NCBI RefSeq assembly: GCF_047250365.1
Contig: NZ_JBLBVL010000002.1
Location: 491,155 to 555,154 of the forward strand
Reading direction: 5' to 3'
Source: Thaumasiovibrio sp047250365
Lineage (GTDB): Bacteria > Pseudomonadota > Gammaproteobacteria > Enterobacterales > Vibrionaceae
DNA length: 64,000 nt
Part shown: one piece after another, positions 43,258-53,700 of the stretch
Layout: the number at the start of each line of letters is the position of its first letter
How positions within the stretch are numbered: the stretch's first letter is position 1
The notes under the pieces: generated by a model
What the model was told of the DNA's origin: nothing
Database searches by the model: none
The model's input: the letters and a program-made list of their open reading frames with translations, nothing else
Made by a program: the position numbers and the translations under genes

Positions 43258-45828
43258 ATGGCAAAATCTACCTCTGACGTGCAGGATATGGTGGCTCAAG
43301 CGGATACTGGCGCCCGAAGCCCCCATGGTCTCGCAGGCCAGATTCTCTGGCTGATCCCGCTATGCTGGTCACTCTTTCAACTTTGGTATGCGTCACCACT
43401 GCCGTTTATTTTCAACTTTGGTGTACTTAATGATACTGAAGCAAGATCGATTCATCTCGCGTTCGCTATTTTCCTCGCTTTTACCGCTTATCCTGCATTT
43501 TCGCGCTCTCCACGAGAGCATATACCGGCAATAGATTGGTTGCTAGCATTGGCCGGCAGTTTTTCTGCGGCTTATATTTTCCTATTTTATGAATCGTTAT
43601 CTGGTCGCTCTGGTGCACCAACACAAGTCGATATCGTTGTTGCTGTCACAGGGATGATCTTACTGCTTGAAGCGACACGACGAGCACTTGGCCCGCCACT
43701 TATGGTCGTTGCTGCTGTATTTTTACTCTATACCTTTGGCGGACCGCATATGCCGGACGTCATCGCGCATAAAGGCGCCAGCCTAAACAAAGCCATGTCG
43801 CACCTTTGGCTAACCACTGAAGGGGTTTTTGGTGTCGCACTTGGCGTGTCTACATCCTTCGTTTTTTTATTTGTTCTGTTTGGAGCCATGCTCGAAAAAG
43901 CGGGGGCTGGTGCCTACTTTATTAAAGTCGCATTCTCTCTGCTTGGTCATATGCGAGGAGGCCCAGCTAAAGCAGCAGTCGTCGCATCGGGCCTGTCGGG
44001 GTTGGTCTCTGGCTCATCGATTGCCAATGTGGTCACTACTGGCACCTTTACCATCCCACTAATGAAGAAAGTCGGCTTTCCCGGCACGAAAGCGGGCGCC
44101 GTTGAAGTGGCAGCATCGACCAATGGCCAATTGACTCCACCTATCATGGGTGCTGCTGCCTTTCTGATGGTGGAATATGTCGGCATCTCCTATGTCGAGG
44201 TTATAAGAGCCGCATTGCTTCCCGCTCTCATCTCCTATATTGCACTACTCTACATTGTCCACTTAGAAGCTTGTAAAGCGGGAATGTCGGGACTACCTCG
44301 TCGTCATAAGCCCACATTAGCGGCCAGCTTGCTCTCTTTCTTTGGCACCATCTTGGGGCTGTTCGTGATCAGTGCCGCTGTCTACTATGGTGTGGGCTGG
44401 ACTAAAGATGCCTTTGGCGCAGCTGCAACACCACTTATTGCTGTCGTGGTTATCATTGCCTATATCGCCTTGGTGCGTATCGCTGCACGCTACCAACATA
44501 TCGCAGAGACACCGACAGAAACCCTAACAGAGGTACCAGACCCCGGTCCAACGCTAAAATCTGGGCTCTATTTCTTGTTGCCGATCGTTGTTTTAGTGTG
44601 GTGTTTAACCGTCGAGCGTTTTTCACCTGGGCTATCCGCTTTTTGGGCCACCATGTTCATGATTTTCATTCTGTTAACCCAGCGTCCGCTGTTAGCATGG
44701 TTTAGCAAGGAGACGACGCTTGCCGCAGCTTGCAGACATGGTATCGAGGATCTTTTAGGCAGCCTTGTCTCTGGGGCACGCAACATGATTGGTATCGGGG
44801 TCGCCACGGCTGCGGCTGGCACTGTTGTTGGGGTGGTTACCCTGACTGGGATTGGTCTGGTTATGACCGACTTCGTCGAGTTCATTTCCGGCGGTAATAT
44901 CATGTTAATGTTATTATTTACCGCTCTAATCAGCTTGATCTTAGGGATGGGGTTACCGACAACCGCAAACTATATTGTGGTTTCAACGCTCATGGCGCCC
45001 GTAATAGTGACCTTAGGTGCGCAAAATGGCCTTATTATTCCATTGATCGCCGTACATCTGTTCGTGTTCTATTTTGGAATTCTTGCTGACGATACCCCAC
45101 CAGTGGGGCTTGCCGCTTTCGCGGCCGCGGCTATAGCTAAATCCGATCCGATCAGAACCGGTATCCAAGGTTTTACCTACGACATACGCACCGCCATACT
45201 GCCCTTTATGTTCATCTTCAACACCCAGCTGTTATTAATGAACATCGATAATCTTTGGCACCTCTTTTTAACGGTAAGCTCTGCAATCATTGCGATGCTA
45301 ACCTTTTCTGCTGCCACTCAAGGTTGGTGGTTCACAAAGACACGCTGGTGGGAAACCATTGCACTATTAATCATTACCTTCTCGTTACTCCGCCCTGATT
45401 TTTGGTGGGATAAGGTCTACGAGCCGAAACTTGTCTTGGCTGGTCACGAAATCAGCCGTGTTGCTGGACAGTTGCCGATTGGCACACCACTCGAGTTGCA
45501 AGTCAGTGGCGAAAATTTAGAAGGCAATATCATCAGTAAGCATGTTTTGCTTCCCTTTGATGAAAATGTCGTTGGGGCAGAAGAGCGCATTGCATCTACG
45601 GGCTTAATGCTCATTGAAGAAGATGATGGCCGCATCTTAGTTGATATGGTGGAGTTTGGGAGTAGTGCTGAAGCCGCTGGTATTGACTTCGACTGGGAGA
45701 TCACTGAAGTGAGCTTGCCAGTCGAACGTCCTATGAAAGAGTGGGTATTTGTACCAAGTCTACTCTTTCTAACACTATTAGGCTGGAATCAGCGCCGCCG
45801 TGCCGCTAAGCTACAAAGCGAACAATAA
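43258..45828 (+). CDS. TRAP transporter fused permease (DctQ-DctM) with C-terminal DUF3394 extension
   Basis: Membrane part of the TAXI-TRAP importer, driven by sodium. The N-terminal spans (about 4, residues 20-160) are the small DctQ-like part, followed by the large DctM-like domain with GLVSGSSIANVVTTGTFTIP, NGQLTPPIMGAAAFLMVEY and MGLPTTANYIVVSTLMAPV. The last 150 residues are a DUF3394-type extension with two more spans around a soluble stretch that looks PDZ-like (LVDMVEFGSSAEAAGIDFDWEITEV). I chose ATG 43258, with AAGG eight bases upstream; the upstream frame from 43177 runs through a terminator. 856 residues. Confidence 0.9.
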   Translation: MAKSTSDVQDMVAQADTGARSPHGLAGQILWLIPLCWSLFQLWYASPLPFIFNFGVLNDTEARSIHLAFAIFLAFTAYPAFSRSPREHIPAIDWLLALAGSFSAAYIFLFYESLSGRSGAPTQVDIVVAVTGMILLLEATRRALGPPLMVVAAVFLLYTFGGPHMPDVIAHKGASLNKAMSHLWLTTEGVFGVALGVSTSFVFLFVLFGAMLEKAGAGAYFIKVAFSLLGHMRGGPAKAAVVASGLSGLVSGSSIANVVTTGTFTIPLMKKVGFPGTKAGAVEVAASTNGQLTPPIMGAAAFLMVEYVGISYVEVIRAALLPALISYIALLYIVHLEACKAGMSGLPRRHKPTLAASLLSFFGTILGLFVISAAVYYGVGWTKDAFGAAATPLIAVVVIIAYIALVRIAARYQHIAETPTETLTEVPDPGPTLKSGLYFLLPIVVLVWCLTVERFSPGLSAFWATMFMIFILLTQRPLLAWFSKETTLAAACRHGIEDLLGSLVSGARNMIGIGVATAAAGTVVGVVTLTGIGLVMTDFVEFISGGNIMLMLLFTALISLILGMGLPTTANYIVVSTLMAPVIVTLGAQNGLIIPLIAVHLFVFYFGILADDTPPVGLAAFAAAAIAKSDPIRTGIQGFTYDIRTAILPFMFIFNTQLLLMNIDNLWHLFLTVSSAIIAMLTFSAATQGWWFTKTRWWETIALLIITFSLLRPDFWWDKVYEPKLVLAGHEISRVAGQLPIGTPLELQVSGENLEGNIISKHVLLPFDENVVGAEERIASTGLMLIEEDDGRILVDMVEFGSSAEAAGIDFDWEITEVSLPVERPMKEWVFVPSLLFLTLLGWNQRRRAAKLQSEQ

Positions 45829-45867
45829 TAAACGGGGGTGACACACCCTCACAATGGGAATAATCCT

Positions 45868-46335
45868 ATGTACAAACAGATATTGGTCCCAGTCGACCTA
45901 AATGAAAAAGGGTTTGCTGATAAAGCAGTACAATTGGCCGTTTGGCATGCCAAGCACAGCAATGCACATATCCATCTGCTGAACGTATTGCCCGGTGTCC
46001 ATATGTCGATGGTGTCGAGCTACTTTCCAGCGAATGCTGTTAAGAAGATGAAACAAGATACCCAGCAACAGCTCACCCTATTTGCTGAAAACTTTATTCC
46101 TGAAGAGCTTATTTATCAAACTCATATCGCGGAAGGTAAGCCTTATGCCACCATCCTCGACTATGCAGAAAGACTCGGTGCAGATCTAATTATCATGCCA
46201 AGCCATAAACGCTCTAGGTTAGATAAAGCCATGCTTGGCTCTGTTGCTGCAAAAGTAGTGGAAAATTCGATGATTAACGTCTTAATCGTCAAGCCACAAG
46301 GTGCGCTCCCCCCCGAAGAAGACGAGCTCGTATAG
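45868..46335 (+). CDS. Universal stress protein, UspA family
   Basis: Nucleotide-binding alpha/beta protein. MYKQILVPVDLNEKG starts the fold, and the ATP-binding signature is near the C-terminus (MPSHKRSRLDKAMLGSVAAKVVENS), a G-2x-G-9x-G-like loop that is partly altered (G replaced after LG by SVAAKV). 155 residues. I chose ATG 45868, matching the family start, over an in-frame GTG at 45838. It is the third gene of the TRAP unit; in Halomonas a UspA protein (TeaD) tunes the TRAP ectoine importer, so the same is a reasonable inference here. Confidence 0.9.
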   Translation: MYKQILVPVDLNEKGFADKAVQLAVWHAKHSNAHIHLLNVLPGVHMSMVSSYFPANAVKKMKQDTQQQLTLFAENFIPEELIYQTHIAEGKPYATILDYAERLGADLIIMPSHKRSRLDKAMLGSVAAKVVENSMINVLIVKPQGALPPEEDELV

Positions 46336-46366
46336 TAAAAAAGGAACCTCACGGTTCCTTTTTTTT
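46336..46366. terminator. Bidirectional terminator, usp / ubiX
   Basis: AAGGAACC, TCAC, GGTTCCTT, with A- and T-runs on both sides. The ubiX stop codon (46349-46351 on the minus strand) lies in the loop. Confidence 0.92.
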
Positions 46367-46981
46367 GCGCTGATCATACCCCCAGCGCGGCACCAATCCT
46401 TGCTCAATACCAAGATGATCGAGAATGCGCGCAACCATAAAATCGACTAAGTCTTCAATCGAATCAGGTTGATGATAAAAGCCAGGTGCCGCAGGCATAA
46501 TCGTTACACCCATTTTTGACAGCTTGGTCATATTCTCTAAATGCAATGTTGACAGTGGCGTTTCACGTACCACCAGCATCAGTTGGCCACGTTCTTTCAG
46601 TACCACATCTGCGGCACGCTCCAATAAGTTGTCAGACATGCCATATGCAATCGCAGCCAATGACCCGGTTGAGCAAGGGCATACCACCATTGACTTAGGC
46701 GCGGCTGAACCCGATGCGACCGGAGAGAACCAATCCTCTTTCCCACACACCACCAACTGATTGTCTGATGACAAATTAAAGTGTTGCTGCAATAGCGCCT
46801 GCGCACTTTCCGCACTAGCTGGCAATTTTAAACCATGTTCTGTTGCCAAAACCACACGAGCAGCTGAGGAGATTAGCAGATAAACTTGATAGTCCGCTGC
46901 CAACAAGCACTCCAATAGACGCAATCCATAAGGCGCACCGGATGCCCCTGTCCATGCGACAGTAATCCTTTTATCCATCAT
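46349..46981 (-). CDS. ubiX: Flavin prenyltransferase UbiX
   Basis: Makes prenylated FMN, the cofactor of the UbiD decarboxylase in ubiquinone synthesis. ITVAWTGASGAPYGLRLLE is the flavin-binding start; MVVCPCSTGSLAAIAYGMSDNLLERAADVVLKE, quoted here only by its core CPCSTGSLAAIA, and VRETPLSTLHLENM follow. 210 residues. It overlaps the mpl end by 11 bases and begins with two tandem ATGs (46981, 46978). Confidence 0.96.
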   Translation of the reverse strand: MMDKRITVAWTGASGAPYGLRLLECLLAADYQVYLLISSAARVVLATEHGLKLPASAESAQALLQQHFNLSSDNQLVVCGKEDWFSPVASGSAAPKSMVVCPCSTGSLAAIAYGMSDNLLERAADVVLKERGQLMLVVRETPLSTLHLENMTKLSKMGVTIMPAAPGFYHQPDSIEDLVDFMVARILDHLGIEQGLVPRWGYDQRKKKEP

Positions 46982-48326
46982 ATTTATCCTTCAATGCACA
47001 CAGCAACTTCTCATGAATCCCACCAAAGCCCCCATTACTCATCACCAACAGTTGATCACCTGGGCGAGCCTGTGCAACAACCTCAGCCACTAGCTGATTC
47101 ACCTCAGAATATAACGTCGTCGGCACAGAACATTGCTGCGCTTCATCTTTCAGCCATGTCACGGAATCAGGATGATATAAGCAAACAATATCGGCTTTAG
47201 AGAGCACGGGAGCCAGCTTGCCTTGATGTGTACCACGCTTCATCGTCGCTGAACGCGGCTCTAAAATCGCAATAATACGACGCGCCGCATCTCGTCGCCG
47301 CAAGCCATCAATCGTTGTTTCAACGGCCGTCGGGTGATGCGCAAAATCATCATAGACTTCAATCTGATTAACCACACCACGTAACTCTAATCGACGTTTG
47401 GTATTAACAAAATAAGTCAGCGCTTCACACGCATTTTTTGCCGTAACGCCAACATGTCGCGCCGCGGCGATCGCCATCATGGCATTTTTAACGTTATGCT
47501 CACCAATCAAGTCCCACGTCACTCGAGCAACAACATTCTCGTTAAAGCAGACATCAAATTCACTGCCGTCTGCTTTTATCAGCTGATACTGCCAATGATG
47601 ACCGAGAGTTTCTGTCTCACTCCAGCACCCCATGGCAAGCATCTCATCAATAGCCGCCACATTTTGTGGATAAATTACCTTTCCATTACCGGGAACCGTA
47701 CGTATAAGGTGATGAAATTGCTTTTGTATATCCATGATATTATTGAATATATCCGCATGATCAAATTCAAGATTATTGATCACTAAGGTGCGTGGGTGAT
47801 AGTGTACAAACTTAGAACGCTTATCAAAAAAAGCACTATCATATTCGTCCGCTTCAACCACAAAGAACATACTTTCGCCAAGACAGGCCGATGTTTCAAA
47901 GTTGCCCGGAACCCCACCAATCAGGTAGCCATTATTGTAGTCGTTATAGCGCAATATCCAGTTTAACATACTGGCCGTTGTTGTCTTACCATGCGTACCA
48001 GAAACGGCCAGCACCCAGCGCTCTTTGAGTAGCATCTCATGTAGCCACTGTGGCCCAGAAGTATAAGATAAATTGTGGTTCAACACATACTCTACGCAAG
48101 GGTTTCCGCGGCTCATCGCATTTCCAATCACCACTAAATCCGGCGCAGGATGCAGTTGCTCCGGGTCAAATCCTTGCGTAATTTCAATCCCCTGCTCTTC
48201 AAGCTGAGTGCTCATTGGCGGATAGACATTGGCATCGCTTCCTGTGACTTTATGCCCCAATTGACGTGCTAAAATCGCCGCCCCTCCCATGAATGTGCCA
48301 CAAATCCCTAATATGTGTATATGCAT
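46971..48326 (-). CDS. mpl: UDP-MurNAc:L-Ala-gamma-D-Glu-meso-DAP ligase
   Basis: Murein-peptide ligase that recycles the cell-wall tripeptide onto UDP-MurNAc. Mur-ligase motifs: HILGICGTFMGGAAILARQL at the N-terminus, VSGTHGKTTTASML (ATP loop), VEADEYDSAFFDKRSKF, and DDFAHHPTAVETTI. 451 residues, near the E. coli 457. It shares an operon with ubiX and diverges from fbp. Confidence 0.96.
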   Translation of the reverse strand: MHIHILGICGTFMGGAAILARQLGHKVTGSDANVYPPMSTQLEEQGIEITQGFDPEQLHPAPDLVVIGNAMSRGNPCVEYVLNHNLSYTSGPQWLHEMLLKERWVLAVSGTHGKTTTASMLNWILRYNDYNNGYLIGGVPGNFETSACLGESMFFVVEADEYDSAFFDKRSKFVHYHPRTLVINNLEFDHADIFNNIMDIQKQFHHLIRTVPGNGKVIYPQNVAAIDEMLAMGCWSETETLGHHWQYQLIKADGSEFDVCFNENVVARVTWDLIGEHNVKNAMMAIAAARHVGVTAKNACEALTYFVNTKRRLELRGVVNQIEVYDDFAHHPTAVETTIDGLRRRDAARRIIAILEPRSATMKRGTHQGKLAPVLSKADIVCLYHPDSVTWLKDEAQQCSVPTTLYSEVNQLVAEVVAQARPGDQLLVMSNGGFGGIHEKLLCALKDKYDG

Positions 48327-48500
48327 AGTTTCCTTCCGCTAAACTCCAAATACCACCCAGTTACTTTAATACTCATAAAAAGTTCATCTGGTACAATTAT
48401 GTAGACAACAATCATAACTAGAAACACCCTCTTTGGGTTGCTTCCTCAATCTGTATCGCAGCCCTTTGTCATAAAAACAACATAAAACTAAGGATAGGCT

Positions 48501-49517
48501 ATGTCCGATATTAAAACGCTTGGCGAGTTTATTGTCGACAAGCAACATGATTTTCCTCACGCAAGTGGAGAATTATCATCGTTACTTGGCTCGATAAAGC
48601 TCGCTGCCAAAATCGTTAACCGTGAAATTAACAAAGCAGGACTAGTAGATATTACTGGTAGCGTTGGAAACGAGAATATACAAGGTGAGCAACAGCAGAA
48701 GCTCGACCTCTACGCTAACGATAAATTTAAAGCAGCCCTAGAAGCCCGCGATCAAGTCTGTGGTGTCGCCAGTGAAGAAGAAGATAATGAGGTTGTATTC
48801 AACAAAGAGCTCAACCGCAACGCCAAATATGTCGTATTGATGGATCCATTAGACGGCTCATCTAATATCGATGTTAACGTCTCGGTTGGGACGATTTTTT
48901 CTATCTATCGTCGTGTCTCTCCTGTTGGCACACCAGCCACTAAAGCGGATTTTCTACAGCCAGGCCATCAACAAGTGGCGGCCGGATACATTATCTATGG
49001 TTCATCCACCATGCTAGTGTATACCACGGGCAACGGCGTTCACGGCTTTACCTATGACCCATCCCTTGGCGTCTTCTGTCTCTCTCACGAGCGTATGACG
49101 ATCCCACAACAGGGTCAAATCTACTCAATTAACGAAGGTAATTACATTCGTTTCCCTAATGGTGTCAAAAAATACATCAAGTATTGTCAGGAGAATGTTC
49201 CTGAAGATAACCGCCCGTACACGTCACGCTATATCGGCTCATTAGTGTCTGATTTTCACCGTAACTTACTCAAAGGTGGAATCTACCTTTATCCAAGCAC
49301 TGCAAGCCACCCACAAGGTAAGCTTCGCCTTCTCTATGAATGCAACCCCATGGCGTTATTGATGGAACAAGCCGGTGGCAAAGCCAGTGATGGTTGCCAA
49401 CGTATTCTCGATATCGAACCAACAGAATTGCATCAGCGAGTACCATTTTTTGTTGGCTCAACCGATATGGTCAATAAAGTCGAAGACTTTTTAGAAAATA
49501 ACCCGAATAACGCTTAA
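48501..49517 (+). CDS. fbp: Fructose-1,6-bisphosphatase class I
   Basis: Gluconeogenic step from fructose-1,6-bisphosphate to fructose-6-phosphate. The metal-binding VLMDPLDGSSNIDVNVSVGT, GVASEEEDNE and the substrate segment LLYECNPMALLMEQAGGKAS are diagnostic. 338 residues. AAGGATAGGCT precedes the ATG. Divergent from mpl. Confidence 0.97.
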   Translation: MSDIKTLGEFIVDKQHDFPHASGELSSLLGSIKLAAKIVNREINKAGLVDITGSVGNENIQGEQQQKLDLYANDKFKAALEARDQVCGVASEEEDNEVVFNKELNRNAKYVVLMDPLDGSSNIDVNVSVGTIFSIYRRVSPVGTPATKADFLQPGHQQVAAGYIIYGSSTMLVYTTGNGVHGFTYDPSLGVFCLSHERMTIPQQGQIYSINEGNYIRFPNGVKKYIKYCQENVPEDNRPYTSRYIGSLVSDFHRNLLKGGIYLYPSTASHPQGKLRLLYECNPMALLMEQAGGKASDGCQRILDIEPTELHQRVPFFVGSTDMVNKVEDFLENNPNNA

Positions 49518-49537
49518 TCTCTCGACATTTCCAACCC

Positions 49538-49563
49538 AGGGCAGCACAACAATGTACTGCCCT
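49538..49563 (+). terminator. Hairpin after fbp
   Basis: AGGGCAG, twelve-base loop, CTGCCCT, followed by ATATCACTTCTT. No clean T-run, so only a candidate. Confidence 0.45.
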
Positions 49564-49675
49564 ATATCACTTCTTAGATAGCCACCTTAAGTCTGCGACA
49601 TATCGGTGTTTTTTCTTGAATTTGTCGCTATAATTAACAACCCGGCAACAACCAGACCATCAAAAGGAAAATGCT

Positions 49676-50206
49676 ATGAGCTTGAATCAGGTCCCCGCAG
49701 GAAAAAATCTACCTGAAGACATCTATGTTGTGATTGAAATTCCGGCCAATGCCGATCCTATTAAGTACGAAGTGGACAAGGATAGTGGGGCTATTTTTGT
49801 TGACCGATTTATGTCGACGCCAATGTTTTACCCATGTAACTATGGTTATGTCAATCATACCCTATCGCTCGATGGCGATCCCGTCGATGTGTTGGTTCCA
49901 ACACCCTACCCCCTCGTACCTGGAGCGGTTATCCGCTGCCGTCCTGTCGGTGTATTAAAGATGACCGACGAGTCTGGTGAAGATGCTAAAGTGCTCGCTG
50001 TACCACATAGCAAGATCAGCAAAGAGTATGATCATATCCAAGATGTCACAGATCTGCCTGAGCTATTAAAAGCACAAATTACCCATTTCTTTGAGCGCTA
50101 TAAAGAGCTAGAGACAGGTAAGTGGGTTAAAGTTGAAGGGTGGGCAGATGCCGCTGCCGCAAAGGAAGAGATCTTAAGCTCTTATGCACGAGCACAGGAA
50201 AAATAG
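49676..50206 (+). CDS. ppa: Inorganic pyrophosphatase (family I)
   Basis: Hydrolyses pyrophosphate, pulling biosynthetic reactions forward. The metal site SLDGDPVDVLVPTPYPL has the three conserved aspartates, and IEIPANADPIKYEVDKDSG is the usual N-terminal segment. 176 residues, as in E. coli. AAAAGGAAAATGCT precedes the ATG. Confidence 0.97.
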   Translation: MSLNQVPAGKNLPEDIYVVIEIPANADPIKYEVDKDSGAIFVDRFMSTPMFYPCNYGYVNHTLSLDGDPVDVLVPTPYPLVPGAVIRCRPVGVLKMTDESGEDAKVLAVPHSKISKEYDHIQDVTDLPELLKAQITHFFERYKELETGKWVKVEGWADAAAAKEEILSSYARAQEK

Positions 50207-50241
50207 TCGCCGACTATATTGAGACCTATCATTAAAAACTG

Positions 50242-50279
50242 AAGCGAAGAGATGTTCAATCTACGACAGCTCTTCGCTT
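50242..50279. terminator. Bidirectional hairpin, ppa / ytfP
   Basis: AAGCGAAGAG and CTCTTCGCTT, a perfect 10-bp stem with an 18-base loop, between converging genes. The T-run is short (TTTA). Confidence 0.65.
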
Positions 50280-50309
50280 TATCGCAATCACCTTGGCAGT
50301 ATCGTTAAT

Positions 50310-50678
50310 TTAGTTTAATGGCGTATACTGACACCAGTCCCCAGCTTTAATTTCAGTTACATACTCGTCTAGTAACTGATAATAATAGATCCAGGCACGC
50401 CCCAATGGGGTATCCACCTCTTTGCGCCCATAGAGTGTTGGGTACTCTTCAAGTTCATCTAATTTTGCCAATTGCTCTGCTGTTACCTGATACACTTCCC
50501 CTGTTAATGATCGTTTAACATCGGCATCTTCTACAACCGCTGGGTAAAGTCCGAGATCATACAAACGCCACCCGCCTTTGAGCACACAACGACCCAGCAA
50601 ATGCGCCTCTTCTAACCAATAATGATTCACTTGGTCTGTTCGCAATGTACCATAGACAAAAACTCGCATTGTCACCAT
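50310..50678 (-). CDS. ytfP: Gamma-glutamylcyclotransferase-fold protein YtfP
   Basis: Small GGCT-like protein; catalytic activity of the YtfP branch is not settled. VFVYGTLRTDQVNHYW is the glycine-loop signature, and KLDELEEYPTLYGRKEV holds the acidic residue expected in the active site. 122 residues. Starts ATG 50678 or ATG 50669 (three residues shorter); GAGG fits the first better by order but with tight spacing. 24 bases beyond tamB on the same strand, so it belongs to the tamA-tamB-ytfP unit. Confidence 0.9.
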   Translation of the reverse strand: MVTMRVFVYGTLRTDQVNHYWLEEAHLLGRCVLKGGWRLYDLGLYPAVVEDADVKRSLTGEVYQVTAEQLAKLDELEEYPTLYGRKEVDTPLGRAWIYYYQLLDEYVTEIKAGDWCQYTPLN

Positions 50679-50702
50679 TTACCTCTATATCAATGTGTTA
50701 GA

Positions 50703-53700
50703 CTAATCAAATTCAAATTGGTATAGAATATCAACCGCACTGTCTAATCCTGACACAACCTCAATATACAGGTCTTTCATTAAACGGTAACGCACTGTAA
50801 ATTCTGCCAATGAATTGAAGATACCTACGCCATACTTCACTTGCAGGCCCGGAGCAATATATCCACTCACCGTCACTTGGGAATCATCACCAGTTCCCGA
50901 GGTGTCTAAGGTTAGATCTTGCACGCCAAATGCTTGGCCTATATTGCCGACCACTTGACCACTTTGCGATAACACTAAACCAATCATTGCTGACGTCATC
51001 ATCGAACCATTATCTTCAGCATCAATATTACGTCCTCGAAGAAGATAAGAAAGCGCGTTCTGTTGCGGCATAGCAGGGTCCGAGAAAACACTCAGCTCTG
51101 GGCTATCTGCCGTTCCAGTCACTCTAACGCCCGCAATTACATCATCCTCTGTATTGTCTGGGTTCCGAATCGCTTCTATTTGCAAATAAGGCAGATCAGG
51201 CGCACCACTAAAGGCCATCTTGCCTTCATTGATCAATAGTTCTTGTCCAAAAGCCCGATAAACACCATTGTTTACATAGATATCACCAACCACCTGTTGA
51301 CCTTTGTCATTTTGTCTCACATTTAGCTGCCCTTTAAGATTGCCGTTTAATCCAAAGGCACGTAGTGAAACATCATCACCAAGATTAACAAACACTTGCG
51401 TATCAATCGCCAACGGCGATGATACATTACTCTCTACTGGGAGAAGGTCGTCATCCAACAAAATCTCATCTTCCGATACGCCAACCGCTGTGGGGGGGAC
51501 TGATTCAATATTGATTCTCGCCCAAGGAATATCAACAGAGCCGCTGATTTGAGCTCGATTCGGAACAGCACTGATCTTTAAATCTGGCGATACTTCCATA
51601 TTCACTAATGCAGGGATTACCACATTTAGGCGGTCCCCTTTAACGTTTAGCTCAGTTGACCACGCCGACAGATCTTCCCAATTCGCCATTCCTTGCAAAT
51701 CTAATTGTCCATCTGGAGTGATAATGTTGCCTGAGAGCTTCCCTTTATAGCCTTGCATCAGTAAGTTTATCGTGCCAGTTTCAACTTCAAATGGCACCTC
51801 TGCACCTTGTGCCATCAACCCGCTAACCGCAATACTGCCTTCGACTGCTGGCTGCAATATAGAACCTGTCAGTGCCAATTGACTATTTAGCTCTCCGGCT
51901 AATGTGCTGTAATCTTCGACTAATGGCATTAGCATATCTAAAGAGATAGCATCAATGTTCAAGCTTGCCGTGATTTGCTGACTCTCGAGCGGCTGCTGGG
52001 TTAAGCCATCCAACATCAGATCCCCACTTAAAACACCATTGTCTGCCAAGTCAACCAGCCAACGACCATCTAACTGATCGCGTTTTAGGTTGGCATCCAA
52101 CACAATCCGCCGCCATGATTGTCGAAAGTCATAATCAACGAGGTAAACCTCCCCGGGTGGTAAACGCAACTTAGCTTCTATTTCTGGAGAGCCGTTTGGC
52201 GACCAAGCCGCGATGACATCAGCAAAGATATCTCCCTTAAATTGATAAGCCTCTGGGATAAAACGAGCAATTTTAGCAACATCAAACTGACTGATATTGA
52301 TTGCAGCCTCACCTTGTTGGGCAAGCTCTGCTGGTTTCGTCAAACAGATACTGGCATCATTTTGACGCCAACAGTGATCACTCACGATGACCTGCCCCTG
52401 CGCAAAACCAACATCAATTTTAGCTGGTGTATCTATGACCCATCTCCCCAGCAAGGTATCAATTTGCCCTTGCTTTAATGCGCCATTCCAACCCTCTTCG
52501 CGTTGCAATGCCCCCTCGACAACAATGGCGACATTGACAGGCTCGCCTTGCAATTCAAGGGTCAGTTGATGTGCCGCTTCCGATCCATTTAGGGCCACAT
52601 TGACCTGTTCAAAGTCCGCACTATCGGCCAACCCTACCCCACTCGCTGATAAGCGTAATGCCGCACTGGCTGGCGACAAGCTGGCAATATCTCCTCGCAG
52701 TGTTAATGTCTGACTGGTAAACGCATCCGCATAGCCTAACTGCTCAGCGGCAAGATTTAGTGTCAACTGAGGAGATAACAGTGTGCCTACAGCCTCGATA
52801 TCCCCTTCAATTGAGCCACGAAGTTGCGGTATTGAAGAGGCAAGATCTGGCGCAAAAATTGACATCGTCATAGCCCACTGCTGCTCGACACTTCCTACCA
52901 CTTGAATACGATTACTGCCATGACTGAGTGCGAGTCCTTCACTAATTATCTGTGGCATGCCATGGAGTTGATCTCCCTGTATCGCCAACTGCCCTGATAG
53001 ATCTAATGGAAGCGCCAAGAGATCTCCGCTGACTTGTACACGAGGAATAGAGAGCGAGTAACCACCATCAGAAGCCAACTGACCTGATGTGGTTAACTGT
53101 CCGTTTAATCGCCCAGGTAAATCAGCAAATAGCACCTCAGGATTAATACTTACTGCATCAATCTCCGCTTCCCAACTAAGCGCTGGCTGCCAGGCGAATT
53201 TACCCGAGGCATCAACCTTCCCCTCTAACGCTTCAACACTTAATGCATCAATGACGACGTCTTGCAGCGTTCCGCTGCCCTTTGCGGTAACGGAGCCACT
53301 GGGAATATCATGACCAGTAAAGTGCGTTTCAGCATCAAAATGATAGCCATCAAGGGAGCCCTTAGCCAAAAGGCGCGTTTCACTTAACTGATAATCCGCG
53401 TCGGCCAGCGGCCACTGTAAGTGCTTACTAACTGCCTTGATGTTAAATGGCAACTCTGGAGACAGTGGCTGCAACTCTGCTTCTAACATCAGGTCGAGTT
53501 TGCCTTCGAGTGCGCCTGAAAGTTGTAGTTGAGCCACACTGCCTCGAGCATTTAACGTTACTTGGTGCGCAGGAAGAGGCTGCATCTCTGTTTCCAGAGA
53601 CACATCCAGTTGCAATGGGTAATCACCAAGGAAAGAAATCTGCCCATTGAGTTCAGCATGCCCTTGCGGCATTGCCAGATCCAACCTATCGATCGTTAAT

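Noticed and set aside
47454..47786. 110-codon frame opposite mpl
   Set aside because: Antisense shadow of a well-supported gene; no ribosome site and no family features.
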